A stretch of 64,000 bases of DNA from UBA1926 sp002337215 (lineage in GTDB: Bacteria; Planctomycetota; Phycisphaerae; Phycisphaerales; UBA1924), in assembly GCA_963973795.1 (NCBI GenBank), contig CAXBAF010000008.1, forward strand, positions 1 to 64,000, in the 5' to 3' direction. The notes under the pieces are model-generated. The model saw nothing but the letters and a program-made list of their open reading frames with translations. It did not search any database and was not told where the DNA came from. Positions within the stretch are counted from its first letter, which is position 1. The number at the start of each line of letters is the position of its first letter. Of the stretch, positions 1 through 7,791 are shown one piece after another. A program made the translations under genes and the position numbers.

Positions 1-1146
1 GGGCGAACCACGAACGACCAACGCAGAACGAGGAGACCCCCGGTCTCGCAACCGACGCCAGAACCGCCTTCGCCCTCCGGGCCGAAGGCGGGCACCGGTT
101 TGCGCTTCCTCACCCCGGGCCACGCCTACTTCGCCAACTCCTACCGCCTCACCGCCATCCCCGAGGGATGGTCTGGACTCACCGCCGACCACGCGGGTCC
201 GTTCGTCGCCGCCCTCGAACGCGGCAACACCCTCGCATGCCAGTTCCACCCCGAACTCTCCGGACCGTGGGGCCTCGCCCTGCTCCGCCGCTGGGTGAAC
301 GGCGATCGGATCTGGTTGCCCGATGCCGAAACGCAGGCCAATCCGGGTGTCACCAACCGCGTCATCCCCTGCCTCGATATCCGCGAAGGACGGGTCGTCA
401 AGGGTGTGAAGTTCCAGAACCTCCGCGACGCGGGTGATCCGGTCGAGCAGTCGTCGGCGTACGAAGCCCAGAACGCAGACGAGATCGTCATCCTCGATGT
501 CAGCGCGACGCCCGAGGGCCGATCGACCGCCGTGGAGACGGTCGCCTCTGTGCGCGCGAACCTGTCCATCCCGCTCACGGTCGGCGGGGGCGTCAAGCAA
601 CTCGCCGACGCGCTCGCATTGCTCGACGCGGGCGCCGACAAGGTCGGGATCAACTCCGCGGCGGTCGAGAACCCCGCGATCATCCGTGAGCTCGCGGAAC
701 GCGTCGGAACGCAGTGCGTCGTGCTCGCGATCGATGCCGCGCGGTACGAAGATGCCGCGTCAGCAGGCAGGCCGGGCTGGGAAGTCGTCACCCGCTCGGG
801 CACGAACCGAACCGGGCTCGACGCCGTCGAATGGGCACGGACCGGCGCACGGAACGGCGCGGGCGAGATCCTCCTCACTTCGTACGACCGCGACGGAACG
901 CACGAGGGGTACGACCTCGACCTGATCCGCGCGATCGCCGGCGTGGTCAACGTCCCGATCATCGCGTCGGGCGGCGCGTCCAACGCCGCCCACATGGCCG
1001 AAGCCATCGAGGCGGGCGCCGACGCCGTGCTGGCCGCGTCCATTTTCCACGACGGGCACACCACCGTGGGCGACATCAAAGACGACCTCGTGCGCGCGGG
1101 GGTACCCGTCCGCCGCGAACCGAAGCTTCAGGAGAACGCGTCGTGA
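1..1146 (+). CDS. hisHF: HisH-HisF fusion: imidazole glycerol phosphate synthase (5' partial)
   Basis: Bifunctional enzyme that uses glutamine to turn PRFAR into imidazole glycerol phosphate and AICAR in histidine synthesis. The frame is open from base 1, so the gene starts upstream; a TTG at 100 would cut the glutaminase domain and is not a believable start. Bases about 100-300 encode the end of HisH, with the QFHPELSG motif that carries the catalytic His and Glu. After a linker of about 15 residues without a stop, HisF begins near base 350: RVIPCLDI holds the first catalytic Asp, VLAIDAARY the second, and GGGV and ASGGAS are phosphate-binding loops. A proline-rich stretch (bases about 34-90) precedes the conserved HisH part. 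The stop overlaps the next gene's GTG (GTGA), implying coupled translation. The HisH nucleophile Cys lies outside the window. Confidence 0.93.
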   Translation, partial: GRTTNDQRRTRRPPVSQPTPEPPSPSGPKAGTGLRFLTPGHAYFANSYRLTAIPEGWSGLTADHAGPFVAALERGNTLACQFHPELSGPWGLALLRRWVNGDRIWLPDAETQANPGVTNRVIPCLDIREGRVVKGVKFQNLRDAGDPVEQSSAYEAQNADEIVILDVSATPEGRSTAVETVASVRANLSIPLTVGGGVKQLADALALLDAGADKVGINSAAVENPAIIRELAERVGTQCVVLAIDAARYEDAASAGRPGWEVVTRSGTNRTGLDAVEWARTGARNGAGEILLTSYDRDGTHEGYDLDLIRAIAGVVNVPIIASGGASNAAHMAEAIEAGADAVLAASIFHDGHTTVGDIKDDLVRAGVPVRREPKLQENAS

Positions 1147-2420
1147 TCATCCCATCCATCGACATCGCGGACGGTTCGACGGTCCAGCTCGTGGGCGGCA
1201 GGGACCACGCCCTCGACGCGGGCGACCCGCGTCCGATCGCCGAGAAGTTCGGGCTCGTGGGCGAGATCGCCGTGATCGATCTCGACGCCGCGCGCGGTAT
1301 CGGCTCCAACAAGGAACTCATCAAGGAACTGCTCGCGGTCGCGCCCTGCCGCGTGGGCGGGGGCATCCGCGATGTCGAGACCGCGATCGAATGGCTGGAT
1401 CTCGGCGCGCGCAGGGTGATCCTCGGCACCGCCGCAACCCCCCAGATCCTCCGTGAACTCCCGCGCGACCGCGTGATCGCCGCCCTCGATGCGCACAACA
1501 ACGACATCGTCGTCGAGGGCTGGACCAGATCGACGGGCGTGAGGGTCGAGGAACGGATCGATGAACTCAAAGAACTCGTCAGCGGGTTCCTTGTGACGTT
1601 TGTTGAACGCGAGGGCCGGATGGGCGGGCTGCCAGAGGACCGCGTGCGTGAGCTCGCCGAGCGGGCGGGTGACGCACGGATGACCGTGGCAGGCGGCGTG
1701 CGCACACCCGAGGACATCGCGATGGCGGACCGCGCAAACGCCGACGCGCAGGTGGGCATGGCCCTCTACACGGGCGCTTTCTCGCTCGCCGACGGGTTCT
1801 GTGCGCCGCTCAAATCGGACCGCGCCGACGGGCTGTACCCGACCGTCGTCACCGACGAGCGTGGCATCACGCTGGGGCTCGTGTACTCGAGCGACGAGTC
1901 GATCGCCGAAGCGCTGCGCACAAAGAGGGGTGTGTACCACTCCCGCTCGCGGGGCGGGCTTTGGGTGAAGGGCGAGACGTCGGGCGATACGCAGGAGTTG
2001 CTCTCGATAGCACCCGACTGCGACCGCGACGCGCTCCGCTTCACCGTTCGGCAGGCCGGGGTCGGCTTCTGCCACACCGGCACGCACACATGCTTCGGCG
2101 ACCGCACCGGCCTGGCGGCCCTCGAACGCACGATCGCGTCGAGGCTCACCGACGCGCCCGTGGGTTCGTACACCCGCCGCCTCCTCGACGATCCGGGGCT
2201 GCTTCGGAGTAAACTGCTCGAGGAAGCCGGCGAGCTGATCGACGCGGACACGCCCGAGGACGCTGTGTGGGAGGCGGCGGACGTGATCTACTTCGCGCTG
2301 GTCGCCGCGATGCGGCGCGGGGCGACGCTCGCGGAGATCGAATCGATGCTGGGAGCGCGCACGAGGAAGGTCACGCGTCGGCCCGGGGACGCGAAGCCCG
2401 CGAAGGAAGCGACCAGGTAG
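1143..2420 (+). CDS. hisA-hisIE: HisA-HisI-HisE fusion
   Basis: A 425-residue protein that appears to carry three histidine-pathway activities. Residues 1-222 are a HisA-type (ProFAR isomerase) barrel with both catalytic Asp positions (IIPSIDI, Asp7; AALDAHN, Asp116). Residues 223-320 are HisI (phosphoribosyl-AMP cyclohydrolase), with SRSRGGLWVKGETSG, the metal motif DCDRDA (292-297) and zinc cysteines 293, 310 and 317. Residues 323-418 are HisE (phosphoribosyl-ATP pyrophosphatase), with LLEEAGEL and WEAADVIYF. The HisI/HisE part resembles fungal HIS4 (DRADGLY, GLVYSS, SYTRRL, RRPGDAKP) more than usual short bacterial HisI. The GTG start overlaps the hisHF stop and hisD follows after 9 nt. 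Isomerase activity of the HisA part is inferred from the two Asp residues. Confidence 0.93.
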   Translation: MIIPSIDIADGSTVQLVGGRDHALDAGDPRPIAEKFGLVGEIAVIDLDAARGIGSNKELIKELLAVAPCRVGGGIRDVETAIEWLDLGARRVILGTAATPQILRELPRDRVIAALDAHNNDIVVEGWTRSTGVRVEERIDELKELVSGFLVTFVEREGRMGGLPEDRVRELAERAGDARMTVAGGVRTPEDIAMADRANADAQVGMALYTGAFSLADGFCAPLKSDRADGLYPTVVTDERGITLGLVYSSDESIAEALRTKRGVYHSRSRGGLWVKGETSGDTQELLSIAPDCDRDALRFTVRQAGVGFCHTGTHTCFGDRTGLAALERTIASRLTDAPVGSYTRRLLDDPGLLRSKLLEEAGELIDADTPEDAVWEAADVIYFALVAAMRRGATLAEIESMLGARTRKVTRRPGDAKPAKEATR

Positions 2421-2429
2421 GAGCGCACG

Positions 2430-3707
2430 ATGATGGATCTTCTCAGACGGGTTACACCCGGCGAAATCGATCGGCTCGTGCGCCCGCCGGTGGATGAGGC
2501 GACGCTTGAGGCCGCGGGCAAGATCGTCGCCGATGTGCGCACGAACGGGGCGCGCGCGGTCCGCGAGCACGCCGAGCGGTTCGGCGAACGCGTGCCTGGT
2601 GATCCCCTTGTGCTCGGGCACATCGAGATGGCGGCGGCGCTGACGCGGATCGACGACGATGATCGGATGGCGCTCGAGCGCGCGTCGTCGCGGATCATGT
2701 CGTTCGCGCGCGCGCAGCGCGGGTCGATTGCAGAGCTTTCGATGCCGATCCCGGGTGGCCGAGCTGGGCACACTGTCGAACCCGTGCGGTCGGCGGGGTG
2801 CTACGCGCCGGGGGGGCGGTACCCGCTGCCCTCGTCGGTGCTGATGACGGCGATCGCGGCGCGGGCCGCGGGGTGTGAGCGCGTGGTCGTCGCGAGCCCC
2901 AACGCGAGCGATGCCATGCTCGCGGCGGCGGCGATCGCGGGTGCAGACGAATTTCTGGCGGTGGGCGGCGCGCACGCGGTCTCCGCCTTGGCGTACGGAT
3001 TTAAGGACGGCGGGAGCGGGTTCGAGCGCGTCGATGTCATCGCGGGCCCCGGGAACAAGTTCGTGACCGCCGCGAAGCAGATCGTGAGCGGGGTTGTGGG
3101 GATCGACATGCTCGCGGGCCCCAGCGAGTTGCTGGTCCTCGCGGACGGCTCGGCGGACCCGGCGGTCGTCGCGGCGGATCTGCTCGCGCAGGCGGAGCAC
3201 GACGCGGATGCGGTTCCGATGCTGGTGACGACGGACGCCGGACTCTCGGGCTCGGTACAGCAGGAACTGGGGAAACAGCTGGCAGAACTCGCGACGCGGG
3301 AGACCGCGCAGCGGGCGCTCACGAACGGGTTTGTGTGCGTCTGCGGCTCGCTGGCCGAGGCGATAGAGGTGACGGATCGGATCGGTCCTGAGCATCTGGA
3401 GATCATGACCGCCGACGCGGAGGCCGTCGCGGCTCGGGTTCGGAACGCGGGGGCGTGCTTCGTCGGCGCGCGCACGGCGGAGGTCGTGGGCGATTACGGG
3501 GCGGGGCCCAACCACACGCTTCCGACGGGGGGGACGGCCCGCTTCCAGGCGGGGCTGAGCGTGATGGACTTCCTGCGTCTGCGGACGTGGATCCGGCTGG
3601 ACGATCAGCCGACGGATGCGGGCGGGGCGCTGCTCGCGGATACCGTCCGGCTCGCGGAGATGGAAGGGCTGGCGGGGCACGCCGCGTCGGCACGGAAGCG
3701 GATGTGA
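2430..3707 (+). CDS. hisD: Histidinol dehydrogenase
   Basis: Catalyses the last two oxidations of histidine synthesis, L-histidinol to histidine, with NAD+ and zinc. The 425-residue length is usual for the family. Visible family blocks are RSAGCYAPGGRYPLPSSVLM, GPGNKFVTAAKQIV, IDMLAGPSELLVLAD, LAQAEHD, IGPEHLEI (catalytic Glu-His) and GDYGAGPNHTLPTGGTARF, ending in the GLAGHAAS segment. The ATG at 2430 follows an AGGAG at 2417-2421 that overlaps the end of the preceding fusion gene, so the three his genes are one transcription unit. A second ATG at 2433 is an equally possible start. Nothing resembling hisB, hisC or hisG follows in the window. Confidence 0.96.
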   Translation: MMDLLRRVTPGEIDRLVRPPVDEATLEAAGKIVADVRTNGARAVREHAERFGERVPGDPLVLGHIEMAAALTRIDDDDRMALERASSRIMSFARAQRGSIAELSMPIPGGRAGHTVEPVRSAGCYAPGGRYPLPSSVLMTAIAARAAGCERVVVASPNASDAMLAAAAIAGADEFLAVGGAHAVSALAYGFKDGGSGFERVDVIAGPGNKFVTAAKQIVSGVVGIDMLAGPSELLVLADGSADPAVVAADLLAQAEHDADAVPMLVTTDAGLSGSVQQELGKQLAELATRETAQRALTNGFVCVCGSLAEAIEVTDRIGPEHLEIMTADAEAVAARVRNAGACFVGARTAEVVGDYGAGPNHTLPTGGTARFQAGLSVMDFLRLRTWIRLDDQPTDAGGALLADTVRLAEMEGLAGHAASARKRM

Positions 3708-3724
3708 TCGTGCGTTCTGTGGAA

Positions 3725-3800
3725 TGCCACTGATCTGCCCGCGGGTCATTGCTGGACATGCTCGGCCGCTCACACTGACCTGCGATGCAGGTCAGTGGCA
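3725..3800. repeat. Palindromic element with three related arms
   Basis: TGCCACTGATCTGC at 3725-3738 is the reverse complement, with one mismatch, of GCAGGTCAGTGGCA at 3787-3800. A second copy of the core at 3773-3783 forms a perfect 11-bp hairpin with 3787-3797 around a 3-nt loop (GAT). The right arm can therefore pair with either of two left arms. It lies just after hisD and before recQ, outside any believable gene. There is no T-run, so it is not a typical terminator; a REP-like mobile palindrome or an RNA switch is possible. Confidence 0.7.
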
Positions 3801-3840
3801 CAGTGGAACCGCGTCCGGACGACTTGCGGCAAGCGTCGGG

Positions 3841-3920
3841 TGCCATGGAGACGGCGGAGCCTTCTCCATGTTCTGCCCAATCCCCGCATGGAGAGACCGC
3901 TCCGCGGTGTCTCCATGGCA
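3841..3920. repeat. 80-bp nested inverted repeat upstream of recQ
   Basis: TGCCATGGAGAC at 3841-3852 pairs perfectly with GTCTCCATGGCA at 3909-3920. Inside it, 3853-3860 pairs largely with 3899-3906, and TCTCCATG at 3863-3870 pairs perfectly with CATGGAGA at 3887-3894. The whole element can fold into one long cruciform or RNA stem. It begins 40 bp after another palindromic element and ends 80 bp before the recQ start. Together they fill most of the 292-bp hisD-recQ gap, which holds no gene. Confidence 0.7.
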
Positions 3921-3999
3921 CCCGGCCGCGCGAGGCGTGGTACGGACATACGCTGTCGACGAGGAACTCGCGGGCGGGACGCTCGTGCCACGGGAGATC

Positions 4000-5868
4000 G
4001 TGCGTTTGGAGACCGAGACGGATATTCAGAGCCGGATCGCGGCGGCCGTCAAGGAGGTCTGGGGGTACGACGCGCTCCGGCCCATGCAGGCGGCGGCGAT
4101 CGCGGCGGGTGTCGAGGGTCGAGATTGCCTGACGGTGCTGCCTACGGGCGGCGGCAAGAGCCTGTGCTATCAGGTACCACCGTTGGTGACGGGGCGGACG
4201 ACGGTTGTGATCTCGCCGCTGATCGCGCTGATGCGCGACCAGGTGCGTGCGCTCGAGTTGAACGACTACCCCGCGGCGGCGCTGCACTCGGCGCTCGATC
4301 ACGACGAGTCGCGGGCGGTCTTCGAGCGGCTGGACGCCGGCGAGCTGCGCGTGCTGCTGGTCGCCCCGGAGCGCGCGGTCACGAGCGGGTTCGGGTCGAC
4401 GATTGCCAAACTGCACGACTCGGGTCGGCTGAATTCCATCGCCATCGACGAGGCGCACTGCATCAGCCAGTGGGGGCACGATTTTCGGCCTGAGTACCGG
4501 ATGCTCGCGGGGCTTCGGAGGGTCGCGCCGGGCGTGTCGATGCAGGCGTTCACCGCGACGGCGACGCCGCGCGTCCGGGAGGACATCGCCAGGCAACTGG
4601 GACTGCACGACCCCGAGGTGCTGGTCGGGACGTTCGACCGGCCCAACCTGACGTACCGGGTCCGGGCTCGGAACAAGGCCGCGGAGCAGATCTCGGACGC
4701 GATCAAGCGGATGCACGACCGGAGCGGGGGGGGCGCGATCGTGTACTGCCTGAGCCGGGCGGGGACGGAGGGCCTGGCGGAGAAGCTGAGCTCGCTGGGG
4801 CACGACGCGGAGGCGTACCACGCGGGGCTGAGCCCCAGGAAACGGCACGACGTCGAGGAACGCTTCACGAACGAGACGCTCGACATCGTTGTCGCGACGG
4901 TCGCGTTCGGGATGGGGATCGATCGGTCGAACGTCCGGCTTGTCGCCCACGCGAACATGCCCAAGTCGATCGAGGCGTATCAGCAGGAGACGGGGCGGGC
5001 GGGACGCGACGGGATGCCGGCCGAGTGCCTGCTGCTCTATTCGCCCTCGGACGCGGGGAAGTGGGAGCAGCTTGTCCGCCGGAGCGCCGACGAAGGGAAC
5101 GGGGACGAGGCATCGCTGAAAGCACAGATCACGCTGATCCGCGACATGCGTCGGCTGCTGACAGGGATGCGGTGCAGGCACCGGGCGCTGTCGGAGCATT
5201 TCGGGCAGGAGTACCCGTCCGACGACTGCAAGGCGTGCGACGTGTGCCTGGGCGAGACGGAAGCGGAGGCGGACAGCACGCGGGTGACGCAGATTCTGAT
5301 GAGCGCGGTGGCGCGCACGGACCAGCGGTTCGGGGCGGGGCACATCGTCGATGTCGTGCTCGGCAAGGACACCGACAAGGTGCAGCGGCACGGGCATAGT
5401 TCACTGAAGGTGTTCGGCATTCTGAACGGCAAGCGGAAGGCGGAGTTGACGGGGTACCTCGACCAGCTCGTCGCGGCCGGGGCGCTCGAGCAGGACCCTG
5501 AGTATTCGACGCTCCGTTTCGGCGATCGGGGCACCGAGGCGATGAAGGCGGAGCTCGAGATCAAGCTCGCGCGGCCCATCGGGACGGGGACCAAGAAGAG
5601 CGAGAAACGGCGGAGCGAGGCGGACTGGAAGCCGCCCCTGTCCCCCGATGAACGCGGGCTGTTCGAGTCACTGCGTGCGCTCCGGAAATCGATCGCCGAG
5701 GAGCGGGGCGTGCCGCCCTATGTCGTCTTCAGCGACGCAACGCTGCGCGAGATGGCGCGTGAGAAGCCGAGCGACGATGGAGAGTTGATGCGCATCAAGG
5801 GCGTGGGGACAGCGAAGCTGGAATCGTTCGGCGCGCAGTTTCTCGAGGCGATCGCCGAGGCTGGATAA
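4000..5868 (+). CDS. recQ: ATP-dependent DNA helicase RecQ
   Basis: 3'-5' superfamily 2 DNA helicase for recombination and repair, about 622 residues. The helicase core shows VLPTGGGKSLCYQ (Walker A), IDEAHCISQWGHDFRPEY (Walker B and aromatic loop), TATATPRV, and the C-terminal motifs ATVAFGMGID and QETGRAGRDG. A RQC zinc-binding segment follows (CRHRALSEHF, then DDCKACDVC), and a C-terminal HRDC domain lies over the last 80 residues. The frame stays open upstream into hisD, but the domain begins right after this GTG, which has a GGGAG at 3992-3996 (short spacing). A GTG at 3937 is the alternative. No homology is visible upstream of 4000, where the DNA is palindromic spacer. Confidence 0.93.
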   Translation: MRLETETDIQSRIAAAVKEVWGYDALRPMQAAAIAAGVEGRDCLTVLPTGGGKSLCYQVPPLVTGRTTVVISPLIALMRDQVRALELNDYPAAALHSALDHDESRAVFERLDAGELRVLLVAPERAVTSGFGSTIAKLHDSGRLNSIAIDEAHCISQWGHDFRPEYRMLAGLRRVAPGVSMQAFTATATPRVREDIARQLGLHDPEVLVGTFDRPNLTYRVRARNKAAEQISDAIKRMHDRSGGGAIVYCLSRAGTEGLAEKLSSLGHDAEAYHAGLSPRKRHDVEERFTNETLDIVVATVAFGMGIDRSNVRLVAHANMPKSIEAYQQETGRAGRDGMPAECLLLYSPSDAGKWEQLVRRSADEGNGDEASLKAQITLIRDMRRLLTGMRCRHRALSEHFGQEYPSDDCKACDVCLGETEAEADSTRVTQILMSAVARTDQRFGAGHIVDVVLGKDTDKVQRHGHSSLKVFGILNGKRKAELTGYLDQLVAAGALEQDPEYSTLRFGDRGTEAMKAELEIKLARPIGTGTKKSEKRRSEADWKPPLSPDERGLFESLRALRKSIAEERGVPPYVVFSDATLREMAREKPSDDGELMRIKGVGTAKLESFGAQFLEAIAEAG

Positions 5869-5878
5869 ACGTACCGCC

Positions 5879-5908
5879 GCGGCTCGAGCGAGTCGGTGAG
5901 CCGCTCTT
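5879..5908. terminator. Weak bidirectional hairpin between convergent genes
   Basis: GCGGCTC at 5879-5885 pairs with GAGCCGC at 5898-5904 around a 12-nt loop, followed by TCTTTC. It sits in the 53-bp gap between the ends of recQ and the convergent channel gene, where a terminator is expected. The short stem and poor T-run make this a weak call. Confidence 0.4.
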
Positions 5909-5921
5909 TCGAAACCTCGGC

Positions 5922-7748
5922 TCAGCCTTCCCCATCCCCCGCCGACCCGCGTTGGTCGTGGACATCGGATCCGGAGAAGACGACCGGGGGCGGGGCTTCG
6001 TCGCGCCAGGGCTGGGAACCGGTCAGGGCGCGGGCGGCCTCGATGCCGGACCGGCGGGCGGACATCTCCGTGTCGCGCTGGGGCGTGGGGAGTGGCGCGT
6101 CGGGCTCGGCGAGATCGGTGTTCTTGAACTCGATGGTCTGGGTCGGGAAGGCGAAGCTGACGCCGAGCTTCTCGGCGAGGCGCATGACATCGAGCATGAA
6201 GCGCTGGCGTTCGCGGAGCTCGGTGCCCCAGTCGGGGCACTCGTGGAAGATGTAGACGAGGATGTCGAGGCTGCTGGGGCCCCACTTGTTGAGCCAGACA
6301 TGGAACGAATCTTTGCGGGTGTAGGGGTGGAGGCGGACGATCTCGCGGATTCCCTCGCAGAACGCCTCGATGGTCTCAGGGGGCGTGTCGTAGGTGATCC
6401 CGATGTGGGTGGAGAACCGCCGGAAGCGGCGGCGGCCGTAGTTGTCGACGGTGGCGCGGACGAGCGTCGCGTTGGGCACGGTGACCAGCGAGTTATAGAA
6501 CGTGCGCACGCGGGTGGACCGGAGGCCCAGGTGCTCGACGGTGCCCTCGGTGTCGCCCGTCTTGATCCAGTCGCCGACCTCGAATGGCTGGTCGACGATA
6601 ACAGAGATGGAGCCGAAGAAGTTCTCGATCGTGTCCTTGGCGGCGAACGCGACGGCGAGGCCCCCGATGCCGAGCCCGGTGAGCAGGGGGAGGACCTCGA
6701 TGTCGAACGATTCGGCGATGTAGACAAGCCCGAACGCGGCGACGAAGACCTTCGCGGTCTTGCGGAGCAGCGGGATGAGCAGGTCGTCGAGCTTGGTGTC
6801 GGTCTTGCCAGCCTGCTGGGTGAGGAACGACCCGATGAGATCGACGAGGCGGAACGCGGCCCAGACCGACGCGATCATGACGATGATGCGCACCGCGACG
6901 AGCAGGACGAGCAGCGCGAGCGTGGGCAGGCCCAGCAGGTGGAGCGACCAGTACCAGAGTGCGCCCGCGGCGAGCAGGCCGAACGGGCGGACGGCCTTGC
7001 GGGTGATCTGCTGGTCTTCCTCGACGCTGCGGCGGGCGTTGATGCGGTGCCAGACGCCGCGGAGGATGGCGCGAACGGTGAAGTCGAGAGCGAAGCCCAG
7101 GAAGATGACGACGAGGATGGCGAGCCATTGCCAGATCTCGATGTCGAGGAACGGTGCCCGGCGGAGCTCGACGGGAACGGCGGACCGGAGGACCATCGAG
7201 GCGGTGACCGGGGCGTCGGTGGACCCAAAATCGGCAGGAAGGCTCTCGATATCGCGGTACAACGCGTTGAGGCCGGCGATGGTCTCGTTGTTGAACCGCC
7301 ACTCGCCGGTCTCGTTCTTCTCAAAGACGATCTCGCCGTCGGTGAGCCGGCTGACCTTTCTGTGTTCAGGAATACGGTCCTGGGGGAAGTAGACGAAGCG
7401 GTCGGCGTCGGGGTCGCCGAAGAAGGTCAGGAAGTCGCTGGTCTCGACCCGGCTGATCCGGTTGAGGATCTGCAGCATCTTGATGGCGTCTTCGGTCTTG
7501 TAGACGCGCTCGGTGCCCGGCAGGAACTCGAAGCAGCGCAGGGCCCTGTCGAGCGCGGCATCGTCGGACGCTTCGGCGTACCGCTCCATCGCACCGAGGA
7601 AGGTGAACATCGTCGCCTCGGGTGTGGCGAGTTGGGCGTCGGCTGCGTTCTCCGTCGTCGTCGGCGGCGCTTCGTCGCTCTGGGCGAAGGCGGGGCCCGC
7701 GAGCGCGAGGCAGAGAACGGCGAATAGGGTTCGGATTCGTGCGGTCAT
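5922..7748 (-). CDS. MscS-family mechanosensitive channel with secreted N-terminal domain
   Basis: Small-conductance mechanosensitive channel family, 608 residues, twice the size of minimal MscS. The start MTARIRTLF gives a clean signal peptide ending at AFAQ. About 185 residues of periplasmic domain follow (a long frame extends further upstream only as noise). Transmembrane segments come next (IWQWLAILVVIFLGFALDF and two more), then the MscS core: GLGIGGLAVAFAAKDTIENF (pore helix), the β-domain DQPFEVGDWI, TFYNSLVTVPNA and the α/β C-terminal domain. A hydrophilic tail rich in Pro, Ala and Ser ends the protein. It likely relieves osmotic pressure or senses tension; the N-terminal domain has no recognised family. 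No clear Shine-Dalgarno precedes the start. Confidence 0.9.
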   Translation of the reverse strand: MTARIRTLFAVLCLALAGPAFAQSDEAPPTTTENAADAQLATPEATMFTFLGAMERYAEASDDAALDRALRCFEFLPGTERVYKTEDAIKMLQILNRISRVETSDFLTFFGDPDADRFVYFPQDRIPEHRKVSRLTDGEIVFEKNETGEWRFNNETIAGLNALYRDIESLPADFGSTDAPVTASMVLRSAVPVELRRAPFLDIEIWQWLAILVVIFLGFALDFTVRAILRGVWHRINARRSVEEDQQITRKAVRPFGLLAAGALWYWSLHLLGLPTLALLVLLVAVRIIVMIASVWAAFRLVDLIGSFLTQQAGKTDTKLDDLLIPLLRKTAKVFVAAFGLVYIAESFDIEVLPLLTGLGIGGLAVAFAAKDTIENFFGSISVIVDQPFEVGDWIKTGDTEGTVEHLGLRSTRVRTFYNSLVTVPNATLVRATVDNYGRRRFRRFSTHIGITYDTPPETIEAFCEGIREIVRLHPYTRKDSFHVWLNKWGPSSLDILVYIFHECPDWGTELRERQRFMLDVMRLAEKLGVSFAFPTQTIEFKNTDLAEPDAPLPTPQRDTEMSARRSGIEAARALTGSQPWRDEAPPPVVFSGSDVHDQRGSAGDGEG

Positions 7749-7791
7749 CGCCGCATGGTAGTGGACGCGCTGCGCGCGCACCGCGTCCGGT

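Noticed and set aside
714..1142. Upstream extension of the HisA-HisI-HisE frame
   Set aside because: It overlaps HisF in another frame and is Arg-rich shadow; HisA homology begins at the GTG at 1143.
1128..3773. An 881-residue frame antisense to the histidine genes
   Set aside because: Arg/Pro/His-rich shadow; all three his frames on the plus strand are unmistakable.
3616..3999. Upstream extension of the recQ frame
   Set aside because: It overlaps hisD and then crosses palindromic spacer; no helicase homology is present before 4000.
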